Assembly (NCBI GenBank): GCA_017560225.1
Contig: JAFYOJ010000050.1
Span: 1-34,991 of the forward strand
DNA from: Clostridia bacterium
GTDB taxonomy: Bacteria; Bacillota; Clostridia; UBA1212; UBA1255
Direction of reading: 5' to 3'
DNA: 34,991 nucleotides
The notes under the pieces are model-generated. The model was not told where the DNA came from. It searched no databases and was given only the letters and a program-made list of their open reading frames with translations. This document shows, piece after piece, positions 8,792-16,809 of this stretch; positions within the stretch are counted from its first letter, which is position 1; each line of letters begins with the position of its first letter. The position numbers and the translations under genes are program-made.

Positions 8792-8803
8792 CAAGCATAC
8801 ATT
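8776..8803 (+). promoter_or_regulatory. Candidate sigma-E promoter of spoIIID
   Basis: CATACATT (8796-8803) matches the sigma-E -10 consensus CATACAnT. Thirteen bases upstream GAAAATT (8776-8782) agrees with six of seven positions of the -35 consensus KMATATT. spoIIID is under sigma-E in Bacillus subtilis, which supports the reading. Confidence 0.5.
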
Positions 8804-8857
8804 TTACCTGCGCCACATAAAAATGTACAGAAGATTTCTATAAATTTAGGGGCGTTT

Positions 8858-9121
8858 GTGTTGAGAGAGTATATTGAAGATCGTGTGTATGAAATTGCGG
8901 CCTATATTGTTGAAACCGGTTCTACGGTGCGGGCCTGCGCCGGAAAGTTCGGGGTGAGTAAAAGTACGGTCCATAAAGATATGACCGAACGACTTCCGGC
9001 CTTAAATCCGTGTTTGGCAGAACAGGTGCGGGAAATCCTGGATGTGAACAAAGCGGAACGGCACATCCGCGGCGGCCTTGCTACGAAAGCGAAGTATGAG
9101 CTTCTTGAAGAAATGTCGTAA
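8858..9121 (+). CDS. spoIIID: Stage III sporulation transcription factor SpoIIID
   Basis: SpoIIID is a small DNA-binding protein that switches gene expression in the mother cell after engulfment. The protein is 87 residues. Near-invariant family segments are visible: YIVETGSTVRACAGKFG, the helix-turn-helix recognition part VSKSTVHKDMTERLP, then NP.LA..V..IL, and the basic end IRGGLATK.KY. The start is GTG 8858 or TTG 8861; AGGGG (8848-8852) is five or eight bases away, so I cannot decide, and the difference is one residue. Its 3' end overlaps the convergent Spo0A-domain gene by 41 bases. Confidence 0.95.
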   Translation: MLREYIEDRVYEIAAYIVETGSTVRACAGKFGVSKSTVHKDMTERLPALNPCLAEQVREILDVNKAERHIRGGLATKAKYELLEEMS

Positions 9122-9449
9122 GAAATTTAAAGAGCGATTGATTGGAAGGACAGTCGGTGGGGATTTGGAAAAGGCCCATTCCTTGTACCGGGATTTGGGT
9201 GCCCGGCACTTTCTCTTTATACCATTCTCCTACTGTGAAGCGAATGGTACGTTCTATGTCCGTGGGTTTTGTGCCAAATGTTTTGGCTAAATCGGGATAA
9301 AGATTCTTGGTGATCAATTCCAACATGGAAGGATCTTGCAGGGTTAGCCACAAAGCTTGACGCAAATAATGGTAGCCAATATTCTTCGGTGAAAATCCAA
9401 GTGCCAGTAACAGGATCGTGACATCGTGGTCTAATGCAGCAGCTTCCAT
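9081..9449 (-). CDS. Stand-alone Spo0A C-terminal (effector) domain protein
   Basis: A 122-residue protein that reads through as the DNA-binding domain of Spo0A, the sporulation master regulator. Recognisable blocks are ALGFSPKNIGYHYLRQAL, ITKNLYPDLAKTFGT, the recognition-helix region DIERTIRF, and PSNQSLFKFL near the end. The N-terminal phosphorylated receiver domain is absent: only about ten residues precede the effector domain. It would therefore lack phosphorelay control, and could compete with or act beside full-length Spo0A at 0A boxes. GAAGGG lies about ten bases before the ATG, and a promoter is visible at 9488-9516. It is convergent with spoIIID and overlaps it by 41 bases. Domain assignment is confident; function is inferred. 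Confidence 0.85.
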   Translation of the reverse strand: MEAAALDHDVTILLLALGFSPKNIGYHYLRQALWLTLQDPSMLELITKNLYPDLAKTFGTKPTDIERTIRFTVGEWYKEKVPGTQIPVQGMGLFQIPTDCPSNQSLFKFLTTFLQEAHTSLS

Positions 9450-9487
9450 ATTTTCTCAACCCTTCTTTTCATACATAGGATAGCGTT

Positions 9488-9516
9488 ATTATAAACAAAT
9501 CCCCCGGGAAAGTAAA
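9488..9516 (-). promoter_or_regulatory. Candidate promoter of the Spo0A-domain gene
   Basis: On the minus strand TTTACT (9511-9516), a 17-base spacer and a perfect TATAAT (9488-9493), about 40 bases before the start codon. Confidence 0.65.
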
Positions 9517-9624
9517 CAGCAAAACGTGCTTTCGTAGAACTTATTTGTACTGCGCAGCGCCTGCGTATAGAGGAATTATCCTTGGGACAGAATAAAAGTG
9601 ACTCTATATAAGGAAGCAATTGGT

Positions 9625-10515
9625 ATGAAAATGATCGGATCGTGTGTGGTAGGGGCTTTATTGGTGGCCGTGGGGATGAACCAGTTTTTAACCCCTGCCG
9701 GTTTGGCCCCGGGCGGCGTCACCGGTCTTGCTGTTTTGATCAATCATATTAGCAGCGGGCAGATTCCCGTGGGCGTGGGGATTTTTTGTTTAAACGTACC
9801 TTTATTCTGGGCGGGATACCGAAAACTGGGGAAAAGGTTTGTGTTGGGCAGTTTGTTGGGCACTTCTCTTTGTGCGCTATTGATTGACGGATTACAATTC
9901 ACGCAGCAGTATTGGACAATGTCTACGGAGGAACCTCTTTTGATTTGTCTTGCCGGCGGCATTTTACTGGGCACCGGATACGGCTTAATCTTCCGTGGCG
10001 GTGCTTCCACGGGCGGTACCGATATATTGGCCCGTTTAATACAACCGAAATTATCGGCTTTTTCTTTGGGACAACTGTGCTTCTTTCTGGATCTGATTTT
10101 TCTGGGGATTATTTTTGCCATGTATCAATCTTTTACCGCTATGCTCTATATCGGCATTACTGTGTTTGTTTCCTCAAAACTTATCGATGCGGTGGAAGGC
10201 GGTCTGAATTATGCGAAAGAGGTTTTTGTTGTTTCGGAAAAAGGAGAGGAGATTGGGCAGGCAATTGGTGTCCGTTTGGGGCGGGGCTGCACAGAGTTGA
10301 TGGGCAGAGGTGTATATTCCGGCGTAGAGCGGCGGGTGCTGTGGTGCGTGGTGTATAATCGGCAACTTTCGGAATTGCGTAAAATTGTGCAGCAATACGA
10401 TCCGGATGCTTTTCTGGCGATTCGTAATATTCGGGAGGTAAACGGGTTGAATGATCGTTTTGGTAAAATGGCCCAAAATGGCTCTACGACTGGGATTTCC
10501 GGCGCCGGTTCATAG
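9625..10515 (+). CDS. YitT-family membrane protein (DUF161 and DUF2179)
   Basis: A 296-residue integral membrane protein. The first 180 or so residues contain five or six hydrophobic segments with typical YitT glycine-rich motifs: LAPGGVTGLAVL, GTGYGLIFRGGASTGGTDIL and the following helices. The C-terminal soluble domain (from about residue 190) is DUF2179, with GRGCTELMGRGVYSG and IRNIREVNG. The function of the family is not established; transport has been proposed. I prefer ATG 9625, which has AGGA ten bases upstream, over the GTG at 9598. A structured terminator follows. Such genes are common and often multicopy in Clostridia. Confidence 0.88.
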   Translation: MKMIGSCVVGALLVAVGMNQFLTPAGLAPGGVTGLAVLINHISSGQIPVGVGIFCLNVPLFWAGYRKLGKRFVLGSLLGTSLCALLIDGLQFTQQYWTMSTEEPLLICLAGGILLGTGYGLIFRGGASTGGTDILARLIQPKLSAFSLGQLCFFLDLIFLGIIFAMYQSFTAMLYIGITVFVSSKLIDAVEGGLNYAKEVFVVSEKGEEIGQAIGVRLGRGCTELMGRGVYSGVERRVLWCVVYNRQLSELRKIVQQYDPDAFLAIRNIREVNGLNDRFGKMAQNGSTTGISGAGS

Positions 10516-10572
10516 AGAGTTCATAGAAAAAACAACAGATAGTCACAGTCTTGCGGTATGCTATCCCGCGTC

Positions 10573-10670
10573 GGGAAAAGTTGTATCCTTTCCGGATCCT
10601 TCCTATTAAATTGTGAATCTCTCCCCCAAATAAATTCACAATCGGTCTGGATACACTTTCCTGTTTTTTT
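10573..10670 (+). terminator. Large structured terminator-like element after the YitT gene
   Basis: A long imperfect stem can form between 10573-10589 and 10649-10663 (core GTATCC with GGATAC), enclosing a second perfect nine-pair hairpin, ATTGTGAAT (10610-10618) with ATTCACAAT (10634-10642). Seven T residues follow directly (10664-10670). The simplest reading is the terminator of the YitT transcript. A small RNA is possible, but I see no promoter for it. Confidence 0.55.
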
Positions 10671-10673
10671 ATG

Positions 10674-10702
10674 CGATCTGCGCCTAACGCGGGTCGTTTT
10701 TG
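10674..10702 (+). terminator. Intrinsic terminator upstream of the S10 operon promoter
   Basis: CGATCTGCG (10674-10682) pairs with CGCGGGTCG (10688-10696) through nine pairs, two of them G-U, around a five-base loop, followed by five T residues. It insulates the ribosomal operon from upstream transcription. Confidence 0.7.
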
Positions 10703-10751
10703 TATTCATAAAATGTTTACAAAATCAGGTCGATTTACATCCATTTTACCC

Positions 10752-10780
10752 TTGCAATATCATGAAAAATCTTGTATAAT
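10752..10780 (+). promoter_or_regulatory. Main promoter of the S10-spc-alpha operon
   Basis: TTGCAA (10752-10757), a 17-base spacer and a perfect TATAAT (10775-10780). Transcription would start near 10787, leaving an untranslated leader of about 287 bases before rpsJ. Confidence 0.85.
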
Positions 10781-10786
10781 TGCTCC

Positions 10787-11073
10787 GTTGCGGCTTGACA
10801 GACTGTGAAGTCGGAGATTGCTGCCCTCGATTTTGGCAGGTAACTTCGATGGAGAATGTCCGGTTCGAGAAACCGGGCGGCAAGTCCTTGCACTACAGTT
10901 CATGGTGTGTTTACGCGTGAAGCGGTAGTCCTGGCCCATTTTGAAATCCGTAATTGTGCGGATATTTCAATTTGGCTTTTTTATTGGGCGAAACGTGAAA
11001 CGCACGACATAGTGGTTGATCTGATGTGCCGGCTGTTATACGTAACAAAATATATATAGAAAGAGGCTTATGT
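10787..11073 (+). promoter_or_regulatory. Long structured leader of the S10 operon with attenuator
   Basis: This gene-free stretch contains several hairpins: CTGCC (10821-10825) with GGCAG (10835-10839), CCGGTT (10860-10865) with AACCGG (10871-10876), and at 10934-10985 an apparent intrinsic terminator. In that last element GCC, then TTGAAA and TCCG, pair with CGGA, TTTCAA and GGC across small internal loops, followed by T6. A terminator about 100 bases before the first start codon suggests that operon expression is set by attenuation. The ligand, perhaps a ribosomal protein, is not known to me. Short reading frames here cross the hairpins and look spurious. Confidence 0.65.
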
Positions 11074-11391
11074 ATGGCAAACAAGCAAAAAATCAGAATC
11101 AAGTTGAAAGCTTACGATTATCAGCTCCTTGATCAGGCAGCTCAGAAGATCGTAGACGCGGCGAAGAGAACGGACGCAGTTGTATCTGGTCCCATTCCGC
11201 TTCCCACGGAGAAAGAGGTTGTTACAATCCTTCGTGCACCTCATAAGTATAAGGACGCTCGCGAGCAGTTCGAGATGAGAACTCATAAGAGATTGATCGA
11301 CGTGCTCATGCCTTCTCCCAAGACGGTAGACGCCCTGATGAGACTGGATCTCCCTGCCGGTGTAGACATCGAGATCAAAGTTAAACAATAA
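11074..11391 (+). CDS. rpsJ: 30S ribosomal protein S10
   Basis: S10 (105 residues) is a small-subunit head protein that also acts as NusE in transcription antitermination. The start [20 protein letters not shown] is typical, as are PIPLPTEK and the [12 protein letters not shown] segment. ATG 11074 has AAAGAGG seven bases upstream; the longer in-frame extension is not supported. It is the first gene of the operon, behind a 287-base leader, and is separated from rplC by an unusually long 116-base structured gap. Confidence 0.98.
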   Translation: MANKQKIRIKLKAYDYQLLDQAAQKIVDAAKRTDAVVSGPIPLPTEKEVVTILRAPHKYKDAREQFEMRTHKRLIDVLMPSPKTVDALMRLDLPAGVDIEIKVKQ

Positions 11392-11507
11392 GAATCGTTT
11401 ATTCAGTAGGCTTTTGAAATACATTACTCAACAAAAGCCGGTCAAGTTCCCGGCAAACCCCGTAAGGGAAACGAAGGGAACCAATAACCAAGGAGGGAAT
11501 ACGGTAA
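11392..11507 (+). promoter_or_regulatory. Structured rpsJ-rplC intercistronic leader
   Basis: Two hairpins compete for the same GCC. GGCTTTTG (11409-11416) pairs with CAAAAGCC (11432-11439), while GCCGG (11437-11441) pairs with CCGGC (11450-11454). GTTCCC (11446-11451) can also pair with GGGAAC (11476-11481). AGGAGGG (11491-11497) is the rplC ribosome-binding site. Alternative folds suggest translational control or processing of the rplC message; this is inferred. Confidence 0.45.
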
Positions 11508-12137
11508 ATGAAGAAGTTTATTTTAGGAACGAAAGTCGGAATGACACAGATCTTCTCTGAAGATGGTGTATGTACTCCGGTGACCGTGGTACAGGCGGGA
11601 CCCTGCATGGTCGTTCAGAAGAAGACCGTTGACACTGACAGCTACGACGCTGTACGTGTAGGTTACGGTGAGGTTGACAAGCAGAAGCTCAACAAGCCGG
11701 ATCGCGGTTTGTTTGACAAGCTGGAGATGAAGGGCTACAAGCACTTGAGAGAATTCAGACCTGAGAATGCAGGCGAGTTTGAAGTGGGCCAAGAACTCAC
11801 AGCCGCTATCTTCGCAGATGGTGATGCAATTGATGTTGTAGGTACTTCTAAGGGTAAAGGTTATGCAGGTGCAATTAAGCGCCACGGCATGAAGATTGGT
11901 CCGAAGAGCCACGGTTCTAAGTACCACAGAGGTTTGGGTTCCATGGGTCCTAACTCTGATCCCGGTAAAGTATTTAAAGGCAAGAAGATGCCCGGTCATA
12001 TGGGTAGCGACAGAGTAACTGTACAGAACCTTACAATTGTTAAGGTTGATGTTGAGAGAAATCTTCTCCTCATCAAGGGTGCAGTTCCCGGACCGAAGGG
12101 CGCTCTGCTCGAAATTAAAGAATCGATCAAAGCGTGA
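11508..12137 (+). CDS. rplC: 50S ribosomal protein L3
   Basis: L3 (209 residues) is an early large-subunit assembly protein whose central extension approaches the peptidyl-transferase centre. It begins [15 protein letters not shown], as bacterial L3 does, and carries [16 protein letters not shown] and the extension [25 protein letters not shown] lies ten bases before ATG 11508. rplD follows after 20 bases. Confidence 0.98.
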   Translation: MKKFILGTKVGMTQIFSEDGVCTPVTVVQAGPCMVVQKKTVDTDSYDAVRVGYGEVDKQKLNKPDRGLFDKLEMKGYKHLREFRPENAGEFEVGQELTAAIFADGDAIDVVGTSKGKGYAGAIKRHGMKIGPKSHGSKYHRGLGSMGPNSDPGKVFKGKKMPGHMGSDRVTVQNLTIVKVDVERNLLLIKGAVPGPKGALLEIKESIKA

Positions 12138-12157
12138 TCGGGAAGGAGGAAGCGTAA

Positions 12158-12781
12158 ATGGCTAAAGTAAATGTTTACAATATGCAGGGAAATGTTGTTG
12201 AAGAGTTAGAACTTGACGCAAGCATTTTCGATGTAGAAGTTAATACCTATTGTATGCACGCAGCGCTGGTAAATATGCTGGCAAACGCTCGTCAGGGAAC
12301 GCACTCTACACTCGTTAAGAGCGAGGTTAGCGGTGGCGGTAAGAAGCCTCGTCGTCAGAAGGGCGGCGGTTGTGCTCGTCAAGGTAGTACACGTTCCGCA
12401 CAGTGGAGACACGGTGGTATCGTATTCGGACCGAAGCCGAGAGACTACAGCTACACTATTCCGAAGAAAGTTAAGAGATTGGCACTTAAGTCTTCTCTGG
12501 CTTCTAAAGTACAGGATGGTGACTTGATTGTTCTGGATACTCTTGCTTTCGGCGAGATCAAGACCAAGAACATGGTAGAAGTTTTGAAGAACCTGAAGGT
12601 TGATGCTTCTGCACTGGTAGTTCTTCCTGAGAAGGATGAGAATGTTGTGAAGTCCGCTGCGAACATTAAAGATGTTACAACCGCTTATGTGAACACCATC
12701 AACGTATATGACATTCTTCGTCATGGTAAATTGGTTGTCACAAAGGACGCACTTAAGAAGATTTCGGAGGTGTACGCATGA
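12158..12781 (+). CDS. rplD: 50S ribosomal protein L4
   Basis: L4 (207 residues) binds 23S rRNA and reaches into the exit tunnel through its basic loop, here GGGKKPRRQKGGGCARQG within residues about 55-85. In gammaproteobacteria L4 also represses its own operon; whether it does so here is unknown, but the leaders before rpsJ and rplC would be candidate sites. It overlaps rplW by four bases (ATGA), indicating translational coupling. Confidence 0.98.
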   Translation: MAKVNVYNMQGNVVEELELDASIFDVEVNTYCMHAALVNMLANARQGTHSTLVKSEVSGGGKKPRRQKGGGCARQGSTRSAQWRHGGIVFGPKPRDYSYTIPKKVKRLALKSSLASKVQDGDLIVLDTLAFGEIKTKNMVEVLKNLKVDASALVVLPEKDENVVKSAANIKDVTTAYVNTINVYDILRHGKLVVTKDALKKISEVYA

Positions 12782-13131
12782 AAGAGTATGAAATCATCGT
12801 TCGTCCGCATATTACCGAGAAGAGTACGGACGCAGCCGCAAGTGGCAAATACACCTTTGTAGTAGATGTAAAGGCTACAAAGATTGATATTAAGAACGCT
12901 GTTGAGAAGATTTTCGGCGTAAAGGTTCTGGCTGTCAGCACAATGCGCTACGACGGCAAGAAGAAGAGCCGCAGACAGAGCTCCGGTATGGTTGAGGGCT
13001 ACACAGCGAAATGGAAGAAAGCAGTTGTCCGCATCGACACAGATCCTAAGACTGTTGAGTATACGGTAAACGGCGAGAAGAAGACCAAGAAATACAAATC
13101 CACGATCGAAGAGTTCGGATTTGCTCAGTGA
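12778..13131 (+). CDS. rplW: 50S ribosomal protein L23
   Basis: L23 (117 residues) lies at the tunnel exit, where trigger factor and SRP dock. The N terminus EIIVRPHITEKSTD is diagnostic. The protein is about 20 residues longer than the Bacillus form, the extra length being a lysine-rich C-terminal tail after the core. It starts within the rplD stop codon. Confidence 0.96.
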   Translation: MKEYEIIVRPHITEKSTDAAASGKYTFVVDVKATKIDIKNAVEKIFGVKVLAVSTMRYDGKKKSRRQSSGMVEGYTAKWKKAVVRIDTDPKTVEYTVNGEKKTKKYKSTIEEFGFAQ

Positions 13132-13149
13132 TGCAGGAGGATAAGGACT

Positions 13150-13983
13150 ATGGGTATTAAAAAATTCAATCCAACAACCCCTTCCAGAAGAGCGATGACC
13201 GTTTCGACCTTTGAGGAAATTACCGGTAAGAGCGAAATCAAATCCTTGATGGCTCCCGTAAAGAAGACCGCCGGCAGAAACTCTTACGGTCGTATCACCG
13301 TTCGTCACCATGGAGGCGGAAATAAGAGACAGTACAGAATGATCGACTTCAAGCGGAACAAAGATGGAATTCCCGCAAAAGTTGCTTCTATCGAGTACGA
13401 TCCTAACAGAACCGCTAACATTGCATTGTTAGTATATGCAGATGGCGAGAAGCGTTACATTCTTCATCCCGTAGGTTTGAAGGTAGGCGACACAGTTATG
13501 TCCGGTAAGGACGCTGACATTAAGCCCGGTAATGCACTTCCTCTTGCAAACATTCCTTTGGGTACTGTGCTTCACAACATCGAAATGAAGCCGGGTAAGG
13601 GCGCTCAGCTTGTTCGTACAGCAGGTGCAGGTGCACAGCTGATGGCAAAAGAAGGCGACTACGCACAGATTCGTTTGATGTCCGGTGAAGTTCGTATGAT
13701 TCCGATTATCTGCAAAGCTACAGTAGGTACCGTAGGTAACGCAGATCACGAGAACATCAACATCGGTAAGGCCGGTCGTAAGAGATGGATGGGCGTTCGT
13801 CCTACCGTCCGCGGTGTTGTAATGAACCCCTGCGATCACCCTCATGGTGGTGGTGAAGGTAAGTCTCCTGTCGGTATGCCTAGTCCTGTTACTCCGTGGG
13901 GTAAACCTGCGTTGGGTTACAAGACCAGAAAGAAGAGAAAAGCCTCTGATAGCATGATCGTCAGAAGAAGAAACGGAAAGTAA
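13150..13983 (+). CDS. rplB: 50S ribosomal protein L2
   Basis: L2 (277 residues) is one of the most conserved large-subunit proteins and is needed for subunit association and peptidyl transfer. Signatures include [16 protein letters not shown] near residue 42 and the C-terminal [14 protein letters not shown], with the conserved histidine. AGGAGG precedes ATG 13150 by ten bases, and rpsS follows after 19 bases. Confidence 0.98.
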   Translation: MGIKKFNPTTPSRRAMTVSTFEEITGKSEIKSLMAPVKKTAGRNSYGRITVRHHGGGNKRQYRMIDFKRNKDGIPAKVASIEYDPNRTANIALLVYADGEKRYILHPVGLKVGDTVMSGKDADIKPGNALPLANIPLGTVLHNIEMKPGKGAQLVRTAGAGAQLMAKEGDYAQIRLMSGEVRMIPIICKATVGTVGNADHENINIGKAGRKRWMGVRPTVRGVVMNPCDHPHGGGEGKSPVGMPSPVTPWGKPALGYKTRKKRKASDSMIVRRRNGK

Positions 13984-14002
13984 TCGAAGGAGGTAAACGA
14001 AT

Positions 14003-14290
14003 ATGAGTAGATCGGTTAAAAAGGGACCTTTCGTTGAAAAGCGTTTGCTGGACAGAATCGTTGCTATGAACGAGAAGAATGAGAAGATCGTTATTAAGAC
14101 TTGGTCCAGATCTTCCACAATCTTCCCTCAGATGGTAGGTCATACGATTGCAGTTCACGATGGCAGAAAACATGTGCCCGTGTATATCACGGAGGAAATG
14201 GTTGGACATAAGCTCGGTGAGTTTGCTCCAACGAGAACCTTCAAGGGCCATGTCAACAAGAGCGAGTCTTCTAGTTCTGTGAGACGCTGA
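14003..14290 (+). CDS. rpsS: 30S ribosomal protein S19
   Basis: S19 (95 residues) sits in the small-subunit head and forms a complex with S13 near the A site. It begins [15 protein letters not shown] and contains [23 protein letters not shown], split across the usual conserved block. AAGGAGG precedes the ATG. Normal length. Confidence 0.98.
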   Translation: MSRSVKKGPFVEKRLLDRIVAMNEKNEKIVIKTWSRSSTIFPQMVGHTIAVHDGRKHVPVYITEEMVGHKLGEFAPTRTFKGHVNKSESSSSVRR

Positions 14291-14305
14291 TAGGAGGGAT
14301 TTTCT

Positions 14306-14782
14306 GTGGAACGTAAGATTTTAAGCAGTCAGGAGCTCCTCGACAGAAAAGAGGAACTTATTGAGAAATACAACGCCGAGTCCGGTAAGAGCAGAAAGAT
14401 GATGATTCTTTCTAAGCGCGAGCGCAAAGTACTTGGAATTGGCAGAGATCAGGGAAAGGCAACATTGAACTATGCCCGCATCGCTCCCAGCAAAGTTAAG
14501 ATCGTTTTGGATCTTATTAAGGGAAAGAGCCTTGCAGAAGCTTATGCAATTGTCCGCTTTACACCTAAGGCAGCATCTGAGTTGATCTTCAAGCTTTTGA
14601 AGTCTGCAGAAGCAAATGCCGTAAACAACTTTGAGCTTGATGGTGAGAAGCTTTACGTAGCAGAGTGCTACGCAAACCAAGGTCCTACACTTAAGAGAAT
14701 GAGAGCTGCAGCAAGAGGCCGTGGTTCCAGAATCAACAAGAAGACCAGCCACATCACCGTAGTATTGAAGGAAAGAGACTGA
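14306..14782 (+). CDS. rplV: 50S ribosomal protein L22, N-terminally extended
   Basis: L22 lines the exit tunnel with a long beta-hairpin. The recognisable core starts near residue 51 (KATLNYARIAPSKVK) and ends with the hairpin MRAAARGRGSRINKKTSH and ITVVL. The whole protein is 158 residues, about 45 more than the common 110-115. The extra N terminus is rich in Lys, Arg and Glu and probably helical. The GTG start at 14306 is backed by AGGAGGGA six bases upstream, whereas the internal ATGs near 14399 have no comparable site, so the extension appears real. Confidence 0.95.
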   Translation: MERKILSSQELLDRKEELIEKYNAESGKSRKMMILSKRERKVLGIGRDQGKATLNYARIAPSKVKIVLDLIKGKSLAEAYAIVRFTPKAASELIFKLLKSAEANAVNNFELDGEKLYVAECYANQGPTLKRMRAAARGRGSRINKKTSHITVVLKERD

Positions 14783-14793
14783 GGAGGTAGAGT

Positions 14794-15465
14794 ATGGGAC
14801 AGAAAGTTAATCCTCATGGACTGAGAGTTGGCGTTATCAAAGATTGGGATTCCAGATGGTACGCAAACAAGAAGAACTTTGCAGACTACCTGATCGAAGA
14901 TAACAAGATCAGAACACACGTTAAGAAGAAACTGTACACTGCAGGTATCTCCAAAGTTAAGATTGAGAGAACCGCAAATAAGATTCTTCTTAATATTGAA
15001 ACTGCAAAGCCCGGTTACGTAATCGGTAAGAACGGTGTCATCAAAGACGAGCTTAAGGCTGAAATTGAGAAGATGACCGGTAAAGCAGTAACAATCAATG
15101 TATTTGAAGTAAAGAATCCTGACTTGGATGCACAGCTTTGCGCAGAGAACATTGCATTGCAGCTTGAGAAGAGAACATCTTTCAGACGTGCAATGAAGCA
15201 GGTTATTCAGAGAACCATGCGCGGTGGCGCTTTGGGTATCAAGACCGCTTGTGCAGGTCGTTTGGGCGGCGCAGAAATCGCTCGTACAGAGCAATATCAC
15301 GAAGGTACAATTCCCCTTCAAACATTGCGTGCAGACATCGACTACGGCTTTGCTGAGGCAAACACCACTTATGGTAAGATCGGTGTTAAGGTTTGGATTT
15401 ACAAAGGCGAAGTCCTTCCGGTTGCAAAGAATGATGCTGCCGGTAAAGAAGGGAGTGCTGAGTAA
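14794..15465 (+). CDS. rpsC: 30S ribosomal protein S3
   Basis: S3 (223 residues) lies at the mRNA entry site and contributes to helicase activity. It begins [12 protein letters not shown], has a KH domain with [15 protein letters not shown], and ends with the [18 protein letters not shown] block. AGGAGGT precedes ATG 14794. rplP starts two bases after its stop. Confidence 0.98.
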   Translation: MGQKVNPHGLRVGVIKDWDSRWYANKKNFADYLIEDNKIRTHVKKKLYTAGISKVKIERTANKILLNIETAKPGYVIGKNGVIKDELKAEIEKMTGKAVTINVFEVKNPDLDAQLCAENIALQLEKRTSFRRAMKQVIQRTMRGGALGIKTACAGRLGGAEIARTEQYHEGTIPLQTLRADIDYGFAEANTTYGKIGVKVWIYKGEVLPVAKNDAAGKEGSAE

Positions 15466-15467
15466 TT

Positions 15468-15905
15468 ATGTTAATGCCTAAGAGAGTTAAGCACAGAAAA
15501 GTACAAAGAGGCAGAATGACCGGTAAGGCTATGCGCGGCAACAAAGTTGTGAACGGCGAGTTCGGTCTTCAGGCTACAAGCTGTGGCTGGATCACCAGCA
15601 ACCAGATTGAAGCAGCCCGTATCGCACTGACACGTTCCGTTAAGAGAGGCGGTCAGGTATGGATTAAGATTTTCCCGGATAAGCCGGTAACTAAGAAGCC
15701 TGCAGAAACCCGAATGGGTTCCGGTAAGGGTTCTCCGGAGTACTGGGTAGCAGTTGTTAAACCGGGTCGCGTTTTGTTTGAAATCGGTGGCGTTTCCGAA
15801 GCACAGTGCCGCGAGGCTTTAAGACTTGCAATGCACAAGCTTCCGGTTACCTGTAAGATTATTGCAAAAGAAGCACCGGCTGAAGGAACGGAGGAGAATG
15901 CATAA
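15468..15905 (+). CDS. rplP: 50S ribosomal protein L16
   Basis: L16 (145 residues) contacts A-site tRNA and helps organise the peptidyl-transferase region. The start [17 protein letters not shown] and [20 protein letters not shown] are characteristic. GGGAG is about 12 bases before the ATG, a little far, but coupling to rpsC (two-base gap) may help initiation. Its stop TAA shares a base with the rpmC ATG. Confidence 0.98.
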   Translation: MLMPKRVKHRKVQRGRMTGKAMRGNKVVNGEFGLQATSCGWITSNQIEAARIALTRSVKRGGQVWIKIFPDKPVTKKPAETRMGSGKGSPEYWVAVVKPGRVLFEIGGVSEAQCREALRLAMHKLPVTCKIIAKEAPAEGTEENA

Positions 15906-16120
15906 TGAAAGCGAAGGAATACAGAGAAAAGATCCGTAACATGTCTCTTGAAGAACTCAAAGCTGAAGAGCAGGAACTCAGAGCTCAGTTGTTCAAGCTT
16001 CGTTTCAAGAGCGCAACATCTCCGATTGACAATCCCGTTCAAGTACGCTACATCAAGCGTGATATCGCGAGAGTCAAGACGGTAATCAAGGAAAAAGAGC
16101 TCGCTGCATCCGCGCAGTGA
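15905..16120 (+). CDS. rpmC: 50S ribosomal protein L29
   Basis: L29 (71 residues) is a small helical hairpin near the tunnel exit beside L23. The sequence KEYREKIRNMSLEELKAEEQ, followed by LRAQLFKLRF, is typical. The start overlaps the rplP stop by one base (TAATG). Confidence 0.97.
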   Translation: MKAKEYREKIRNMSLEELKAEEQELRAQLFKLRFKSATSPIDNPVQVRYIKRDIARVKTVIKEKELAASAQ

Positions 16121-16145
16121 TTGTTTCGGAAGGAGGTAGTTTCAA

Positions 16146-16403
16146 TTGGCAGACAGAAATTTAAGAAAAACCAGAGTGGGTGTCGTTGTCAGTGATAAGA
16201 TGGATAAGACCATCGTTGTAGCGATTGAAGATAGCGTAAAGCATCCGCTGTACAAGAAAGTTGTCAAACGGACATATAAATTGAAGGCTCATGACGAAGC
16301 AAATGAAGCTCATATTGGCGATACGGTCGAGGTAATGGAAACAAGACCGCTGAGCAAGGATAAGAGATTCAGATTGGTTTCCATCATCGAGAAGGCACGC
16401 TAA
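16146..16403 (+). CDS. rpsQ: 30S ribosomal protein S17
   Basis: S17 (85 residues) is an early 16S rRNA-binding OB-fold protein. [19 protein letters not shown] is the family signature and [14 protein letters not shown] the C-terminal one. The start codon is TTG at 16146, with a near-perfect AAGGAGGT eight bases upstream and no ATG available in a sensible place. Confidence 0.97.
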   Translation: MADRNLRKTRVGVVVSDKMDKTIVVAIEDSVKHPLYKKVVKRTYKLKAHDEANEAHIGDTVEVMETRPLSKDKRFRLVSIIEKAR

Positions 16404-16423
16404 GGCATAGGAGGTAAAGTGTT

Positions 16424-16792
16424 ATGGTACAAGTACAGACAATGCTGAAGGCTGCAGATAACACCGGTGCTAAGGAACTGATGTGTATCAAGGTTCTGGG
16501 CGGTAGCAAGAGACGATATGCAACTATCGGTGACGTTATCGTATGCTCCGTAAAGACAGCAACCCCCGGCGGTATGGTAAAGAAGGGCGACGTTGTGAAG
16601 TGCGTAATCGTTCGTACAAAGCGCGCAGTCCGCAGAAATGACGGAACATATATCCGTTTTGATGAGAATGCAGCAGTTGTAATCAAAGAAGACAAGAACC
16701 CTAGAGGAACACGTATCTTTGGACCTGTTGCCAGAGAGCTTAGAGATAATGACTTCATGAAGATCGTATCTCTTGCACCCGAAGTTCTGTGA
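16424..16792 (+). CDS. rplN: 50S ribosomal protein L14
   Basis: L14 (122 residues) forms an intersubunit bridge with 16S rRNA. It begins [20 protein letters not shown], and [20 protein letters not shown] is near the C terminus, both diagnostic. Length and spacing are normal. Confidence 0.98.
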   Translation: MVQVQTMLKAADNTGAKELMCIKVLGGSKRRYATIGDVIVCSVKTATPGGMVKKGDVVKCVIVRTKRAVRRNDGTYIRFDENAAVVIKEDKNPRGTRIFGPVARELRDNDFMKIVSLAPEVL

Positions 16793-16809
16793 CGAGGAGG
16801 AGAAATATT

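Noticed and set aside
10860-10876. GGTTCGA motif resembling a tRNA T-loop in the rpsJ leader
   Set aside because: The stem does not have T-arm proportions, and no acceptor, D or anticodon arms are present.
10856-11059. Plus-strand frame of 67 codons in the rpsJ leader
   Set aside because: It runs through the CCGGTT hairpin and the attenuator, has no family resemblance and no proper ribosome-binding site.
12721-13311. Long minus-strand frame (196 codons) opposite rplW and rplB
   Set aside because: It is antisense to well-supported ribosomal genes; many similar frames occur across the cluster because of codon bias.
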